Source of the DNA: Candidatus Babeliales bacterium | GTDB lineage: Bacteria > Babelota > Babeliae > Babelales > UBA12411 | Reading direction: 5' to 3' | Assembly: GCA_023128415.1 (NCBI GenBank) | Contig: JAGMEA010000014.1 | Span: 1-44,949 of the forward strand | DNA: 44,949 nucleotides | Notes under the pieces: model-generated | Told to the model about the DNA's origin: nothing | Database searches by the model: none | What the model saw: only the letters and a program-made list of their open reading frames with translations | Program-made: the position numbers and the translations under genes | Shown: piece after piece, positions 29,283-39,796 of the stretch | How the letters are laid out: the number at the start of each line of letters is the position of its first letter | Numbering within the stretch: the first letter of the stretch is position 1

Positions 29283-29666
29283 TTAATCACCGTCGTGTAG
29301 ATCATCCCCACTATCTTCTTCATCCGGACCTAGTGAGTAAATCTCAAAACGCTTATACCTGTCTTTATATTTTTTTGGTGGAGCATTATAAACAAATTCA
29401 TTATCCCATGCATCTTTTAATTGGCTCTCTTCCACTCCACTACCAACTAAACTATTTAAACCGTCAGACTCCTGAGGATAGGCACCTTTATCTTGTTTAA
29501 AAAATACAACCGCTGTTTTTAAACTTTCCAAGGTAGTTCTAGTCGCCATTATTTTGGCTTGAGCCTGTCCTCTTCTTATCCTTGGGGCAATAACTGCAAT
29601 AAGAATTCCGATAATAAGCAAAACTGACATAAGTTCTATCATCGTAAACGCTTTATTTTTTTTCAT
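29283..29666 (-). CDS. gspG: Type II secretion major pseudopilin GspG
   Basis: MKKNKAFTMIELMSVLLIIGILIAVIAPRIRRGQAQAK; YSLGPDEEDSGDDLHDGD C-terminus typical of GspG. Confidence 0.9.
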   Translation of the reverse strand: MKKNKAFTMIELMSVLLIIGILIAVIAPRIRRGQAQAKIMATRTTLESLKTAVVFFKQDKGAYPQESDGLNSLVGSGVEESQLKDAWDNEFVYNAPPKKYKDRYKRFEIYSLGPDEEDSGDDLHDGD

Positions 29667-29683
29667 TTAGTCCTCCTAAATGC

Positions 29684-30904
29684 TTATTTTATTGTTTCCA
29701 ACACATCTATCATCTCTAACATTGGCAAAAACATTGAGAGCATAATAAAAAATACAAATCCTGAAATCACAAAAGTCATTATAGGATTAATTTTTGATAC
29801 AAGACTATCTGTTAAATCAGTTAAAATCACATCATAGTCTTTACCAACGTTAAGTAACATTTTTGCAAGTTCTCCCGACTTTTCACCTGTATCAATCATA
29901 TAACTTGCAATAGAAGGAAAAATTTTTGTCTCTTCCAAATAGTGAGCTATTTTTCCTTCTTTAATTATTTTGTCCCTAGCATTGTCCAAACTTTTAGTAA
30001 GAACCGAATTATCTATAATATTTGTAACAATATCAAGAGCTTCAGCCAAATTTACACCGCTATCCAATAAAAGGCCCAGGGTTTTACTAAATTGAACAAC
30101 TGCCTTAATTTTGGAAAAATAAGACACAATAGGAATGCGTAAACTTATTTTATCCAAAATCAACTTACCTCTAGGAGTCGACTTCCAATATAAGAAAAAA
30201 AGAACAAATAAAGTTAAACTACCTAACAAAATCCAAAAATTACCCACAAAAAAATCGGAAAGATTAACCAATAGTTGAGTAGGTCCAGGCAAAGGTTTTC
30301 CAGGCTGAGCCATAACTTTACTTACATTGGGAACAACATAGGTTATCATTACACCAACAACAACTAGTGCAAAAGAAATCATAAATATTGGATAAGTAAG
30401 TGCTTTTTTCACCCTTTTTCTAAGTGCTTCAGCCTTTTCTAAATAATCAATTAATCGTTCCAGCACTCCTTCTAATTTACCAGTAGCTTCTCCTGCTCGA
30501 ACTAATTGCACATAAACATTAGAAAAAACCTTTGGAAACTTAGAAAGCGAAGCAGCTAAAGACTGTCCACCCTTAAGATCATCTTTAACGCTAATTAAAA
30601 TTCTTCTGAGTCTACCCTCAAATTGATTAACCAAAAGTTCTATTGATTGTAAGAGAGGAACGCCTGCTCTCAGTAAAACAGCAAATTGCTGTGTAAACAA
30701 AATTTTACTTTTATGATCTACCGGCTTTTCAAACAATGATGCTATGGTAAATCCACTTACCTGAGCCTCAATTGACTTTATTGAAATAGGCATTAAATTC
30801 TTGCTACGAACAACCTCCTTTGCCATCTGGGCAGAGGCGGCTTCTATAGTTCCGGAAGTTTTTTTACCAACACGGTCAAATGCTTCGTAGCAATACAAAG
30901 GCAT
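29684..30904 (-). CDS. gspF: Type II secretion inner-membrane platform protein GspF
   Basis: MPLYCYEAFDRVGKKTSGTIEAAS, FTQQFAVLLRAGVPLLQSIELL, VRAGEATGKLEGVLERLIDYLEKAEALRKRVKKALTYP. Confidence 0.95.
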   Translation of the reverse strand: MPLYCYEAFDRVGKKTSGTIEAASAQMAKEVVRSKNLMPISIKSIEAQVSGFTIASLFEKPVDHKSKILFTQQFAVLLRAGVPLLQSIELLVNQFEGRLRRILISVKDDLKGGQSLAASLSKFPKVFSNVYVQLVRAGEATGKLEGVLERLIDYLEKAEALRKRVKKALTYPIFMISFALVVVGVMITYVVPNVSKVMAQPGKPLPGPTQLLVNLSDFFVGNFWILLGSLTLFVLFFLYWKSTPRGKLILDKISLRIPIVSYFSKIKAVVQFSKTLGLLLDSGVNLAEALDIVTNIIDNSVLTKSLDNARDKIIKEGKIAHYLEETKIFPSIASYMIDTGEKSGELAKMLLNVGKDYDVILTDLTDSLVSKINPIMTFVISGFVFFIMLSMFLPMLEMIDVLETIK

Positions 30905-30988
30905 TTCGTATATCTCCTTGAAAAAAGGACCGATAAAATGCTATCTTCTTTAGGTCACATGTAGCACTGTAACAAAAAGGGGTCGTCC

Positions 30989-32020
30989 ATGGAAATAAAA
31001 ATCAAAGCTCTCGCCATTCTAACATTTTTTACAATAAATTACTTTCATACAGAAACAAATAATACAATTTCTGTTTTAAATGAAAATGCTGCACCATCTG
31101 AATTAACAGCCCAAATGGTTAAAGAAACTTTAAATGTTTCTAACGCTTCTCAAAATACAAATAATTCACACGAAGAACTTTTTAATAAAGAATTTGAAAG
31201 ATACATAAAAGAACAATATAACCATCCTGAATACGCAGAACATCTTTCACATAACGCAACCGATATTATAACAGCGTTAGAAGCAGTAAAAGAATCTGAT
31301 CTAGAAGAAGATAAGCTTTTTAAGGCTTATACCGTTATAAAATTAGCCAAAGATAAACTATCCCAAGTCTATGCAGTTGATGATACTGTACTACATCAAC
31401 TTTTACCTGAAATGCCTAGGCTTCTTGGCGGCTATTTTAAAATAGAATATTCCTTTTCTATAGAAGACATAAAAAAACAAATCGAATATCAATTAGAAGA
31501 AGTACTTTTAGCCAATTTTAATGAATCTGCAGAAGTATATACGCAAAAGGCATCCGAAGTCCTTGCAACAAGGCACTTGTCAATTATTGATCAGTTAGAA
31601 AATATTAATAAATTACGCAGTATGACCGTCAGGTTTATTGATAATATTCTGAATAAATCCGTTTGGGATTCAGATATAGAAATGACCTGGAATTCATTTT
31701 TAAAGACAGGTAAAAATTTAAGTGATTTGTTTTCTGCAAACGTATTAGACGATGAAGATGACCTTGATAGCCTACGTTGGACTCATGTTTATAGTTTCTG
31801 CAAATGCTTAGATTTAAAAGGTTCATACCTTCCTATTAATCTTTACGAAGAAATTGAAACTGATATTACTGAAGGCATTGCTTTCTTAGAAGAAGAACAA
31901 GATGACTTTATAACAACAAAAAAAGAAACGCTTTTAAATGTACTAGCCAAGGCCAAAATAAAAGCTTTGGCTTTACAAAACAACGGGATCTTTTCAGACG
32001 AACTGCCTGAGCTTGAATAA
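30989..32020 (+). CDS. Hypothetical exported protein (343 aa)
   Basis: Signal-like N-terminus MEIKIKALAILTFFTINYFHTE; SD AAAAAGGGG; no family recognised. Confidence 0.6.
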   Translation: MEIKIKALAILTFFTINYFHTETNNTISVLNENAAPSELTAQMVKETLNVSNASQNTNNSHEELFNKEFERYIKEQYNHPEYAEHLSHNATDIITALEAVKESDLEEDKLFKAYTVIKLAKDKLSQVYAVDDTVLHQLLPEMPRLLGGYFKIEYSFSIEDIKKQIEYQLEEVLLANFNESAEVYTQKASEVLATRHLSIIDQLENINKLRSMTVRFIDNILNKSVWDSDIEMTWNSFLKTGKNLSDLFSANVLDDEDDLDSLRWTHVYSFCKCLDLKGSYLPINLYEEIETDITEGIAFLEEEQDDFITTKKETLLNVLAKAKIKALALQNNGIFSDELPELE

Positions 32021-32030
32021 AGAAATTTAT

Positions 32031-33308
32031 TTAAAAATTAAAAGCAACCTGCCAGCCAACAGTATTAGCTTGAATAGTTCTTCTTCCGGCAAGTCCTATC
32101 TTATAAAAAAAAGACATTTGAGGTTTAAAAGTAGATTTTTTTAAATTTTTGAAAAAGTCATAATTAACTTGAAAAATTAAGTTATGATACGACCAGTCAT
32201 ACAAACTTTGAGAACTATTAATTATGCCATTGTCAAAACTGTTAGATTTAGAAAATAGCTTATCATTACCGTGCTTAGAATTTTGGAATGCCACCATAGC
32301 TGATAATCCACGATAAAAATGTTCTGCCTGTAAATATAAATTAAATTTCCAGGTAGGACTAAATTCCTTACGAGCACGTCCTTTACTCAATAATAAAAAT
32401 TCTGTTTGATGGGTATCAGATTTCAAGCGCCTTAGCCTTGTTTCATCAAATAATTTTAAAAATTCTAACTCGATTCCCAATGTGATGTTATTTTTGAAAT
32501 ATAAATCCAACTGTGCACTGCAAGGCAATCCAACGGCACCATCATTGCCTAGGGGCAAACTCAATGCTTTATTCTCATCCTTTTTTTTACCTGTAGGCAA
32601 AGTAACACCCAATTTTCCGGTTAGTTTAACGTTTTCTAAATTTCTTTTTGATTCCTGCTTAAAATTATTTTCCCAAGCAAACATTAAAACAACATCACTA
32701 ATACCACTTTCATGCCAATTATAAAGATCTAACCCTCCCAAAGAAGAAGCAATTCCAAAAATATCATTGGTAATTTTGCTCTGAACCAAAAGATCATCAT
32801 TATTAACACCCAAAGTCTGATCTTCCCATGTAACATTAGAAATTTTCATATCACGAAATGGAAAATAGCTCGTAAAAAGTACACGTCCTGGAATAGATTC
32901 AAAATTAAAATAACGCTGCGCATAAAGGGTATAGGCAAGTTCTTCATATTTAGAACCACTCAACTTAAAGTGTCCCCTTACACCATCATCTGTTGCAGGA
33001 GAAATTTCTTTAGACAGGTTATCTATAGAAGAGCCTGGCTCCGCACCTAATAACATTGAAATACTAGACTGGCTAGATTGATACATTGCTAAAAGATCTA
33101 CCTTACCACTATTCCAATTTCTGGCTTTTGTTGTATTGCCATACTCAAAATTACCGCCTATTCTAAATTTGGCCTCATTTATTCCTCTTCCTCTCCATGC
33201 ATTCATCCTGAAGTTGGTATCATAAGGACGATGGAAATTTGTTGGCGCATATGCCTTTAAATTAAAAGAACAAATAAAAATTAATAAAAATTTAAATTTT
33301 GTATTCAC
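32031..33308 (-). CDS. Predicted outer-membrane beta-barrel protein (425 aa)
   Basis: Signal peptide MNTKFKFLLIFICSFNLKAYA; alternating amphipathic strands; C-terminal NTVGWQVAFNF* resembling a BAM beta-signal with terminal Phe. Confidence 0.65.
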   Translation of the reverse strand: MNTKFKFLLIFICSFNLKAYAPTNFHRPYDTNFRMNAWRGRGINEAKFRIGGNFEYGNTTKARNWNSGKVDLLAMYQSSQSSISMLLGAEPGSSIDNLSKEISPATDDGVRGHFKLSGSKYEELAYTLYAQRYFNFESIPGRVLFTSYFPFRDMKISNVTWEDQTLGVNNDDLLVQSKITNDIFGIASSLGGLDLYNWHESGISDVVLMFAWENNFKQESKRNLENVKLTGKLGVTLPTGKKKDENKALSLPLGNDGAVGLPCSAQLDLYFKNNITLGIELEFLKLFDETRLRRLKSDTHQTEFLLLSKGRARKEFSPTWKFNLYLQAEHFYRGLSAMVAFQNSKHGNDKLFSKSNSFDNGIINSSQSLYDWSYHNLIFQVNYDFFKNLKKSTFKPQMSFFYKIGLAGRRTIQANTVGWQVAFNF

Positions 33309-33319
33309 ATTAAAAACCT

Positions 33320-36133
33320 TTATTCATTGAGTCTAAGCCCCCAATCTCCAGGAACCATCCAGGCACCTGAAGCAGAATTCCTAACTATAAGCTCCGCATT
33401 GCTAGACGCTGAGGGAAGACTCAAATCTATTTTTGTTCCCCTAGTCAAACCATATGCGGTTAAATTTTTTCTCATTATAGAATGCTTTAAAAATGCAGTA
33501 TCCCCTAAGTGTTTAGAATTCTGATTAAATACTAAGGCTCCATCAGTTCTAAATAATGTTCTATAGTGGCCAAAACCGAAAAACTGAATCATGCTATCTT
33601 GTTCAGTTATAGGATAAATTGTCGCATCTGTAATTGCAGATGAGCTAGTATTATCAACCTTAAAACGATATGCTGATGCCAAATTAAATGCTAAGTTTGC
33701 GGAAACTGCATACAAAGTTCCTCCCTCTTCAAAGCCACCTCTTTTTGCAGAGGCTAAGTCTAACTGGACAGTTGATCCAAGAGAAAAAACATTTGATCCA
33801 TCCGTTATTGTAACCTCTTCAAAATCTGGAGAAGCATCTGAAACAATGTTTCCTCCATTTTTAATTCTGAACAAACCGGCACTCGTACCTAATAAACCAA
33901 TTTTAGAAGAAACTATAAAATCATAAAATAAACCCGAAGAACTTCCCGTAACAACAGATGCTGTAGCCAAAGTAGTAACGTTGGCTGATGGAGTACTACC
34001 ATCAAAGTTATTTGCTGTTAAGGAAAGACGATATAGTGAAGAAGATGTCAAAACATATAAATTGGTACCATCACAAACAATTTTTCTAACTTCACTAAAA
34101 CTACTAACTTGTTTAAATGACATGGTAGAAGTAATCCCAACAAAACCACTTTTTAATCCAACATTTTCACTAGTATCCCAACCATCTCCATTTGCTTCAC
34201 TCAAAACAGCAACTCCATTGCGTCCAGCAACAAACAGCCAACCCTTTTGATCTACCCCATTCAATGGAGAACGTGAAACATCACAACTATTTATTGGACC
34301 AATATCATTCAAAACACCTCCAGAGATAACCATTGCTTTTGTACCCACTACACCATCAACAGCATAACCTGTCGCGCTTGATAAAGTATTATTCGTAAAG
34401 TCACCCTTACTTTGCACAAAATCAGCAACTGAAGAAGATTTCCCACCTGTTTCAATTAAGGCAACCTTTTTATATCCTGTTGCAACAGCCATAGAAAGAT
34501 TTTGATTCTCACCTGCAGGATGGAATGATGAAGTTGTCTCTGAAAAATCAAACAATCCTTGAATTCCGGCATAATCAATATGAAAGTTGGTTGACATCAA
34601 AGAAACAAGGTCTCCCAGTAATCCATCGCTTACTCCCTTTCCCCAATCAGTAGCTTTAATAACATTGGTAGTCGTAGAAGAATTATCAGTTAGATACATA
34701 AAAGCTGCATATGTCTGATCGAAGCCCGCACCATAAACTCTGTCGTCACTTCCCATCACACGCTGCCACTCAGTCCATCTTTCAATTTTACCATCAACCC
34801 CCAATAATGCAGAGCTTTGAAAAATTCCTGCTTTTTCGGAACCTTCGCCCGATAACGCAACAAAAACTGAATCACCTACTATAAAAATTTCTCTAACATC
34901 TTCTGTTGAAAGATTTGGTAAATTCCCAGCACCAACAATGGCTGCAAAGTCGGTAGCCTTAGTCATTTGAGCTGCAGCGGTTGCAGGTCTTGTAAAATCA
35001 TCTTTTTGTGCAAGCTTTCCATTATTAGCAGCAGTATTTTCAGTAACAACTGGCAATGCAAAAATTTTATTTTTCGCATCAGTCGTTGTTACTCCTCCAT
35101 TAACAATTACGTAAGAATTATCTGTACTAGTATGTAAAGTACGAACCTTATAAAGAGACGAAGATGTTATAAAATCAACCTGGTCGTAACCCACAATAAA
35201 ATCACTGCTCCCTGCAGTAAAACTGGCTTGAGCTAAAGGCGCCGCCGGTTCCAAAACTAGTTTATGGGGTCTTGCAGGATCTGAAGAATCTATTCTTCCA
35301 ACAAGCAAAGCCACCGCTCCACCAGTCTTTGTTGTGCTCTTAACTTTTAATGCAACATATAGGCGACTTAAGCTGCTACTGTAATGTAAATCTATAGTCT
35401 CACCAATAGTTGCTAATGTTGTAATCGCAACAAGATTGTCTGATTCGGCTGGATTAAATCCTAACTTTACAGCTTTGTTAGCCGGAATCGCCCCTGTTGT
35501 TGCATCCGCAGGCTCTAGAAAAACATTTGATGTACTTGATACTACTACTGAAATTCCGGAGTTCTCACCGCCAAAAGGTTTTTCGCCTCCCGATGATAAA
35601 ACAGCAGCAAAAATTTTATTATTAGAGGTAGTAATTCCATTTATGCTGGAAGTTACAGTTCCATCTGCATCATGCAATTTTTGGGTTGTTGTTAAAATAT
35701 TGTCAGCATCAGATACCAAACATATTTTATTTGTATTGCTTAATGTTGTATCTGTTCTTAAAACAACAACAGGCATGTAATTTTGGGAACTTAAAAAAGA
35801 AATTCTATTATTATAGATAGGATTAGTAACCTTTCTACTCTCTAATTCCGCTGCTGATAAATCAACCCCTCCAGAAGAAAAATTTACAAATGCTCTTTCA
35901 TTGGCAAATGATTCAAATGCTACTGAACTATTGGAAACATAACTTTTAACTAGAGAAGCAGTGCCTGTATGAGTAGCATCTTTATCCGCGCCCAGAAAAA
36001 TGTTTGTTACCGAGTCAAAGGCTGAAGGTCCAAAGCCAAATGAAGTCTCAGCGTCATTAGAAATAGATGGAAATAAAGAATTCCCATATAAAATAAAAAA
36101 ACTTATTATTGAAAATATTTTGAACCCGTTCAT
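33320..36133 (-). CDS. Large exported repeat protein, beta-propeller-like (about 937 aa; track ORF starts at 36160, internal MNGFKIF start has SD AAGGAGAG)
   Basis: Signal-like MNGFKIFSIISFFILYGNSLF; recurring short blade-like strands (GWLFVAGRNGVAVL, LYVLTSSSLYRLSL, IGLLGTSAGLFRI). Confidence 0.6.
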   Translation of the reverse strand: MNGFKIFSIISFFILYGNSLFPSISNDAETSFGFGPSAFDSVTNIFLGADKDATHTGTASLVKSYVSNSSVAFESFANERAFVNFSSGGVDLSAAELESRKVTNPIYNNRISFLSSQNYMPVVVLRTDTTLSNTNKICLVSDADNILTTTQKLHDADGTVTSSINGITTSNNKIFAAVLSSGGEKPFGGENSGISVVVSSTSNVFLEPADATTGAIPANKAVKLGFNPAESDNLVAITTLATIGETIDLHYSSSLSRLYVALKVKSTTKTGGAVALLVGRIDSSDPARPHKLVLEPAAPLAQASFTAGSSDFIVGYDQVDFITSSSLYKVRTLHTSTDNSYVIVNGGVTTTDAKNKIFALPVVTENTAANNGKLAQKDDFTRPATAAAQMTKATDFAAIVGAGNLPNLSTEDVREIFIVGDSVFVALSGEGSEKAGIFQSSALLGVDGKIERWTEWQRVMGSDDRVYGAGFDQTYAAFMYLTDNSSTTTNVIKATDWGKGVSDGLLGDLVSLMSTNFHIDYAGIQGLFDFSETTSSFHPAGENQNLSMAVATGYKKVALIETGGKSSSVADFVQSKGDFTNNTLSSATGYAVDGVVGTKAMVISGGVLNDIGPINSCDVSRSPLNGVDQKGWLFVAGRNGVAVLSEANGDGWDTSENVGLKSGFVGITSTMSFKQVSSFSEVRKIVCDGTNLYVLTSSSLYRLSLTANNFDGSTPSANVTTLATASVVTGSSSGLFYDFIVSSKIGLLGTSAGLFRIKNGGNIVSDASPDFEEVTITDGSNVFSLGSTVQLDLASAKRGGFEEGGTLYAVSANLAFNLASAYRFKVDNTSSSAITDATIYPITEQDSMIQFFGFGHYRTLFRTDGALVFNQNSKHLGDTAFLKHSIMRKNLTAYGLTRGTKIDLSLPSASSNAELIVRNSASGAWMVPGDWGLRLNE

Positions 36134-36219
36134 TAATCTCTCCTTGCTCGTTGGATACAAGACATTATTCTATGAAATTTTGAAAATTATAAAAGGAGAA
36201 ATCCAAATAAGATGTTTTT

Positions 36220-37791
36220 TTATTTTCTAAGAAAGTAAAGATTAATTCCAAAAAGCCGTCTAGTAAAATATAAAAAAGCTGCAATAAAGCCAGTTAATGG
36301 AAACATTATTATCCAATATCCCCATCTCATGAAGAAAAAATAATAATAACTCGTAATAGCCAAATAACCAAAAACAGCTGTATACAAAAACCAAAAAATA
36401 ACTGCTCCTGCTAGCAATTGTAAAATATAACTGAAAAGAAATTTTAAAAAATTTATTATATAAAAACGATAATTATATTTACGTCTCAATAAATAAAAAG
36501 ATAAAAACGCATGGAATATCCCAAATATAACTGTTGAGGTTGCAATACCATAAATGGCGTTATCCCCCAAATACCAAAAGCTTAAAACATTACCTACCAA
36601 GTTAATAACTGTTGCAATAGCGCTAGCAATAGCTGGTGTCTTTGTATCTCCTAAGGAATAAAATACATTTGTTAAAATTTTATTAATAGCAAAAAACAAC
36701 AACCCACAAGCCATAATAAACAAAAGTGTACCAGCTATACCAACCTTTTCGGCTTTAACATTTTTAGCCATTATTGATGTAGAAAAAATCTTTTCTGAAA
36801 CAAACATTAAAAACAATGTTGCTGGAATCGTAGCCCACGCAACAAACTTAGAAGCCTCTAACAAATAAACACTTAGTCGTTTAGGCGCATAGAGCGCTAC
36901 TCTAGAAAAATGAGACAATAAAACAGTTGAAAATGATATAGCTATCACTGCCAATGGAATTTGCATAAATCTTGTCCCATAATATAAAAGTGATATCGAA
37001 CCATCTGCCAAATAAGAACCAATTATACCATCAACAATAAGATTTAATTCCATAACACCAACTCCCAAAATACAGTTGGCAAACTTTTTCAAAACACTTT
37101 TAAATCGTTTTTTCGTTTCAACATTTGGTAATTGAAACTTAAAACCATATTTAAAATAAAAAAGTAAATAGAAAATAAATTGAATTATGCCACCCAATAA
37201 AATACCGCAGCAAAGATATTCAATAGAAAGGTTGTATTTTAAACACAAAACAAACGAAGCAATAAAAACAATGTTTAATAAAACCTGTGAAAAAGCTGGC
37301 ATAAAAAAATGATTAACCGACTGTAATGCTCCAGCTAATAAAGCACCACTAGATATGAAAAGTATAAAGGGAAATAATATTCTAAGAGAGACAATTGCTG
37401 GAATAAACTGTGCCTCTGAAAAACCTGGCGAAACCATTCGTATAACAGCACCAGGAAAAATCCATACTAAAATGGTTAAAAGTAAAATAATACCCTCAAA
37501 AAAAACAAAGGCTAAAGACATAAGCCGATTTGCAGAGCTTGTATTTTTTTCTTTATAAATTTTGATAAAAGTTGGAACAAATGCTGCTGAAAGCGCTCCT
37601 TCAGCAAAAACTTTACGTAAAGAATTGGGTAATCTAAATGCAATAATAAAAGCGTCCGAAAGAGGGCTAATTCCTAAATATCTAACTTGGTAATACTCAC
37701 GCACAAGTCCTAGAATTCGACTTATAAAAGTGAAAAAAGAATACTGAAAACTTTTTCTCAATATTGAACGTTTATGAAGTTGAAGACTCAT
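36220..37791 (-). CDS. murJ: Lipid II flippase MurJ (MviN)
   Basis: RKSFQYSFFTFISRILGLVREYYQVRYLG...DAFIIAFRLPNSLRKVFAEGALSAAFVPTF; multiple TM helices. Confidence 0.93.
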   Translation of the reverse strand: MSLQLHKRSILRKSFQYSFFTFISRILGLVREYYQVRYLGISPLSDAFIIAFRLPNSLRKVFAEGALSAAFVPTFIKIYKEKNTSSANRLMSLAFVFFEGIILLLTILVWIFPGAVIRMVSPGFSEAQFIPAIVSLRILFPFILFISSGALLAGALQSVNHFFMPAFSQVLLNIVFIASFVLCLKYNLSIEYLCCGILLGGIIQFIFYLLFYFKYGFKFQLPNVETKKRFKSVLKKFANCILGVGVMELNLIVDGIIGSYLADGSISLLYYGTRFMQIPLAVIAISFSTVLLSHFSRVALYAPKRLSVYLLEASKFVAWATIPATLFLMFVSEKIFSTSIMAKNVKAEKVGIAGTLLFIMACGLLFFAINKILTNVFYSLGDTKTPAIASAIATVINLVGNVLSFWYLGDNAIYGIATSTVIFGIFHAFLSFYLLRRKYNYRFYIINFLKFLFSYILQLLAGAVIFWFLYTAVFGYLAITSYYYFFFMRWGYWIIMFPLTGFIAAFLYFTRRLFGINLYFLRK

Positions 37792-37873
37792 AAAATACTG
37801 TCTCCAACTTCATAATCTAAAAATAAAATTATAGACAAGTTAGTATACACTGCAGCTAAAAACCTAGTTAGAA

Positions 37874-38152
37874 TTAAACTTGATCCAATGCGTCATCTTC
37901 TAAAACTAATCCCTCTTTACCTTCAACAACTCTTTTGGTAGCTTCAGCTGCCACTTTTTCAGTAATTTCTGCTGTAACGACTTTTACAAGATCAACAATC
38001 TCACTTACCTTTTCATCTTTTATGGCAATGGCTTCAACTTCTCTTACAAGATCATCTTCAGCTGCTGTAACAACTTCCTGATCAGCAGCAAACATGCCAC
38101 CAACTGACAATCCTGAAATAACTAGAGTTGATATTGCTATAAGTTTTTTCAT
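37874..38152 (-). CDS. Hypothetical small exported protein (92 aa)
   Basis: MKKLIAISTLVISGLSVGGMFAADQ signal peptide; acidic C-terminus. Confidence 0.6.
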   Translation of the reverse strand: MKKLIAISTLVISGLSVGGMFAADQEVVTAAEDDLVREVEAIAIKDEKVSEIVDLVKVVTAEITEKVAAEATKRVVEGKEGLVLEDDALDQV

Positions 38153-38210
38153 TTATCTTCCTTTCTTTTTTCACTTCAATAAAATTACTCGCAATAAAAT
38201 ACTAACGCTT

Positions 38211-38912
38211 TTAGTCGCTTTTGCAAGTTTGCAACAATCCCTTATTTAAAAGCAACCTGTTCTCCATTCGTTCGCAAACATAGTCATCATGAGAACAAAT
38301 AATAATCCCTAGATCCCATTCTTTTTGACTAATCAAAAGTAATTCAACTATTTTTTTTGCATTATCACCATCAAGATTTCCAGTTGGCTCATCAGCTAAA
38401 ATAAAACTGGGCCTATTAAATAATGCCCTAGCAATAGAAACCCGTTGTTGTTCTCCACCTGAAAGTTGATATGGATAGTAATTTAATCGATCTTTTAGCC
38501 CTAAAAAAACTAATAATTCCTCAGCTCTTATTCTAGTGTTCGTTTTCGAAAGTCCTTTAATCGAACCAACAATTTCAAGATTTTCAAGAACAGAAAGCTC
38601 ATTAATCAAATAATGAAACTGAAACACAAAACCAAACTTGTCATTTAAAATAAAACTTTTTTCAAGATCTTTAAGGGTAGACAATTCTAATTTATCAAAA
38701 AAAATATTTCCTGATGTTGGAAAATCTAAACCTCCTAAAAGATGTAAAAGGGTTGACTTCCCACTTCCTGAAACACCCCGAATAGCATACGATTTACCCT
38801 GTTTGAATTCGTAATTAACACCTTTTAAAACTTCGTTAATACTTTTTCCATCAAAATAATTTTTATATAAATTTTTTGCTATAAGAAATGAAGCCACTTT
38901 TGCTAATTCCAA
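38211..38912 (-). CDS. ABC transporter ATP-binding protein, LolD/MacB-like
   Basis: Walker [46 protein letters not shown]. Confidence 0.9.
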   Translation of the reverse strand: MELAKVASFLIAKNLYKNYFDGKSINEVLKGVNYEFKQGKSYAIRGVSGSGKSTLLHLLGGLDFPTSGNIFFDKLELSTLKDLEKSFILNDKFGFVFQFHYLINELSVLENLEIVGSIKGLSKTNTRIRAEELLVFLGLKDRLNYYPYQLSGGEQQRVSIARALFNRPSFILADEPTGNLDGDNAKKIVELLLISQKEWDLGIIICSHDDYVCERMENRLLLNKGLLQTCKSD

Positions 38913-39598
38913 CTTCCACGCAGATCAATTTTAGAAACATATTTTTTACCCAAATCAACGACAGGTAAAATATCTTTCTTACTCATAGGTTCATAGGAAT
39001 ATTTTTTACCTGCACAAGGTATAGTATAACTATTTTGCAGGTAATAATAAGGGGCCCCCTTTACCAGCTCATAAATATCTATAAAATCTTGTTGCGAAAA
39101 ACCTTTATCCCAAACAGTCGTTCTAAATTCATATGCAACAGAGCCATTTTTTAGTAAATTAATAGACTCTAAAATTTTATCTGTATTTATGTTTACACCA
39201 ACGACTTCAGAATATTTATGAAGTGGAGCCTTAACATCCATAGCTACATAATCTATCAAATTTAAATCTAGAAGATTTTTTAACACACTGGGAAGATATC
39301 CATTTGTATCTAATTTTATTTTAAGGCCCAATGCTCTAACATTGATTATAAAATCTTTTAAATGCTTTTGAATTGTTGGTTCCCCACCAGTAATAACCAA
39401 ACCTTCGATAAGATTTTTTCTTCCATTTAAATAAGAAAAAATCTCTTCGTCTGTTAATGTCGGCTGTGTTTCCGGGTGATTAACTAATTCTTTATTATAA
39501 CAATAATCACACCGGAAATTACAACCTCCAACAAAAACTATAGCTGCTATATGCCCAGGATAATCAATTAATGTTGTTTGAATCGACTTTATTTGCAT
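38903..39598 (-). CDS. nrdG: Anaerobic ribonucleoside-triphosphate reductase activating protein (radical SAM; track ORF starts at 39607, ATG at 39598 likely)
   Basis: TTLIDYPGHIAAIVFVGGCNFRCDYCYNKELV (CxxxCxxC), VITGGEPT. Confidence 0.9.
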   Translation of the reverse strand: MQIKSIQTTLIDYPGHIAAIVFVGGCNFRCDYCYNKELVNHPETQPTLTDEEIFSYLNGRKNLIEGLVITGGEPTIQKHLKDFIINVRALGLKIKLDTNGYLPSVLKNLLDLNLIDYVAMDVKAPLHKYSEVVGVNINTDKILESINLLKNGSVAYEFRTTVWDKGFSQQDFIDIYELVKGAPYYYLQNSYTIPCAGKKYSYEPMSKKDILPVVDLGKKYVSKIDLRGSWN

Positions 39599-39773
39599 CT
39601 TCAACAATTATATTAAATTCTTTATTATCATGATCTTTTACAATGTAAGTTTTTCTATCTTTAAACTCTTCCTGTTTTCCATAATTCCATCGTTTAATTG
39701 GAGTATAAAACCCAACAACTCTAGAATATATTTCTGTTTCCATTCCACACTTTTTTTTATCTTTTTTCTCCAT
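39564..39773 (-). CDS. Separate glycyl-radical-domain polypeptide of class III RNR (69 aa)
   Basis: MEKKDKKKCGMETEIYSRVVGFYTPIKRWNYGKQEEFKDRKTY matches the C-terminal CG..TEVYSRVVGYYRP..WN.GK..EF segment normally fused to NrdD; own ATG with SD-like GAAAGGGA. Confidence 0.8.
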   Translation of the reverse strand: MEKKDKKKCGMETEIYSRVVGFYTPIKRWNYGKQEEFKDRKTYIVKDHDNKEFNIIVEDANKVDSNNIN

Positions 39774-39796
39774 AATAATCCCTTTCGTTTTTAAAT

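Noticed and set aside
29264-29500. Plus-strand 78-aa ORF antisense to gspG
   Set aside because: Fully overlaps a clear GspG gene on the other strand, no motif.
35436-35780. Plus-strand ORFs inside the 946-aa exported protein gene (114, 89, 80, 76, 65 aa)
   Set aside because: Antisense to a long coherent coding frame; composition reflects the complementary codons.
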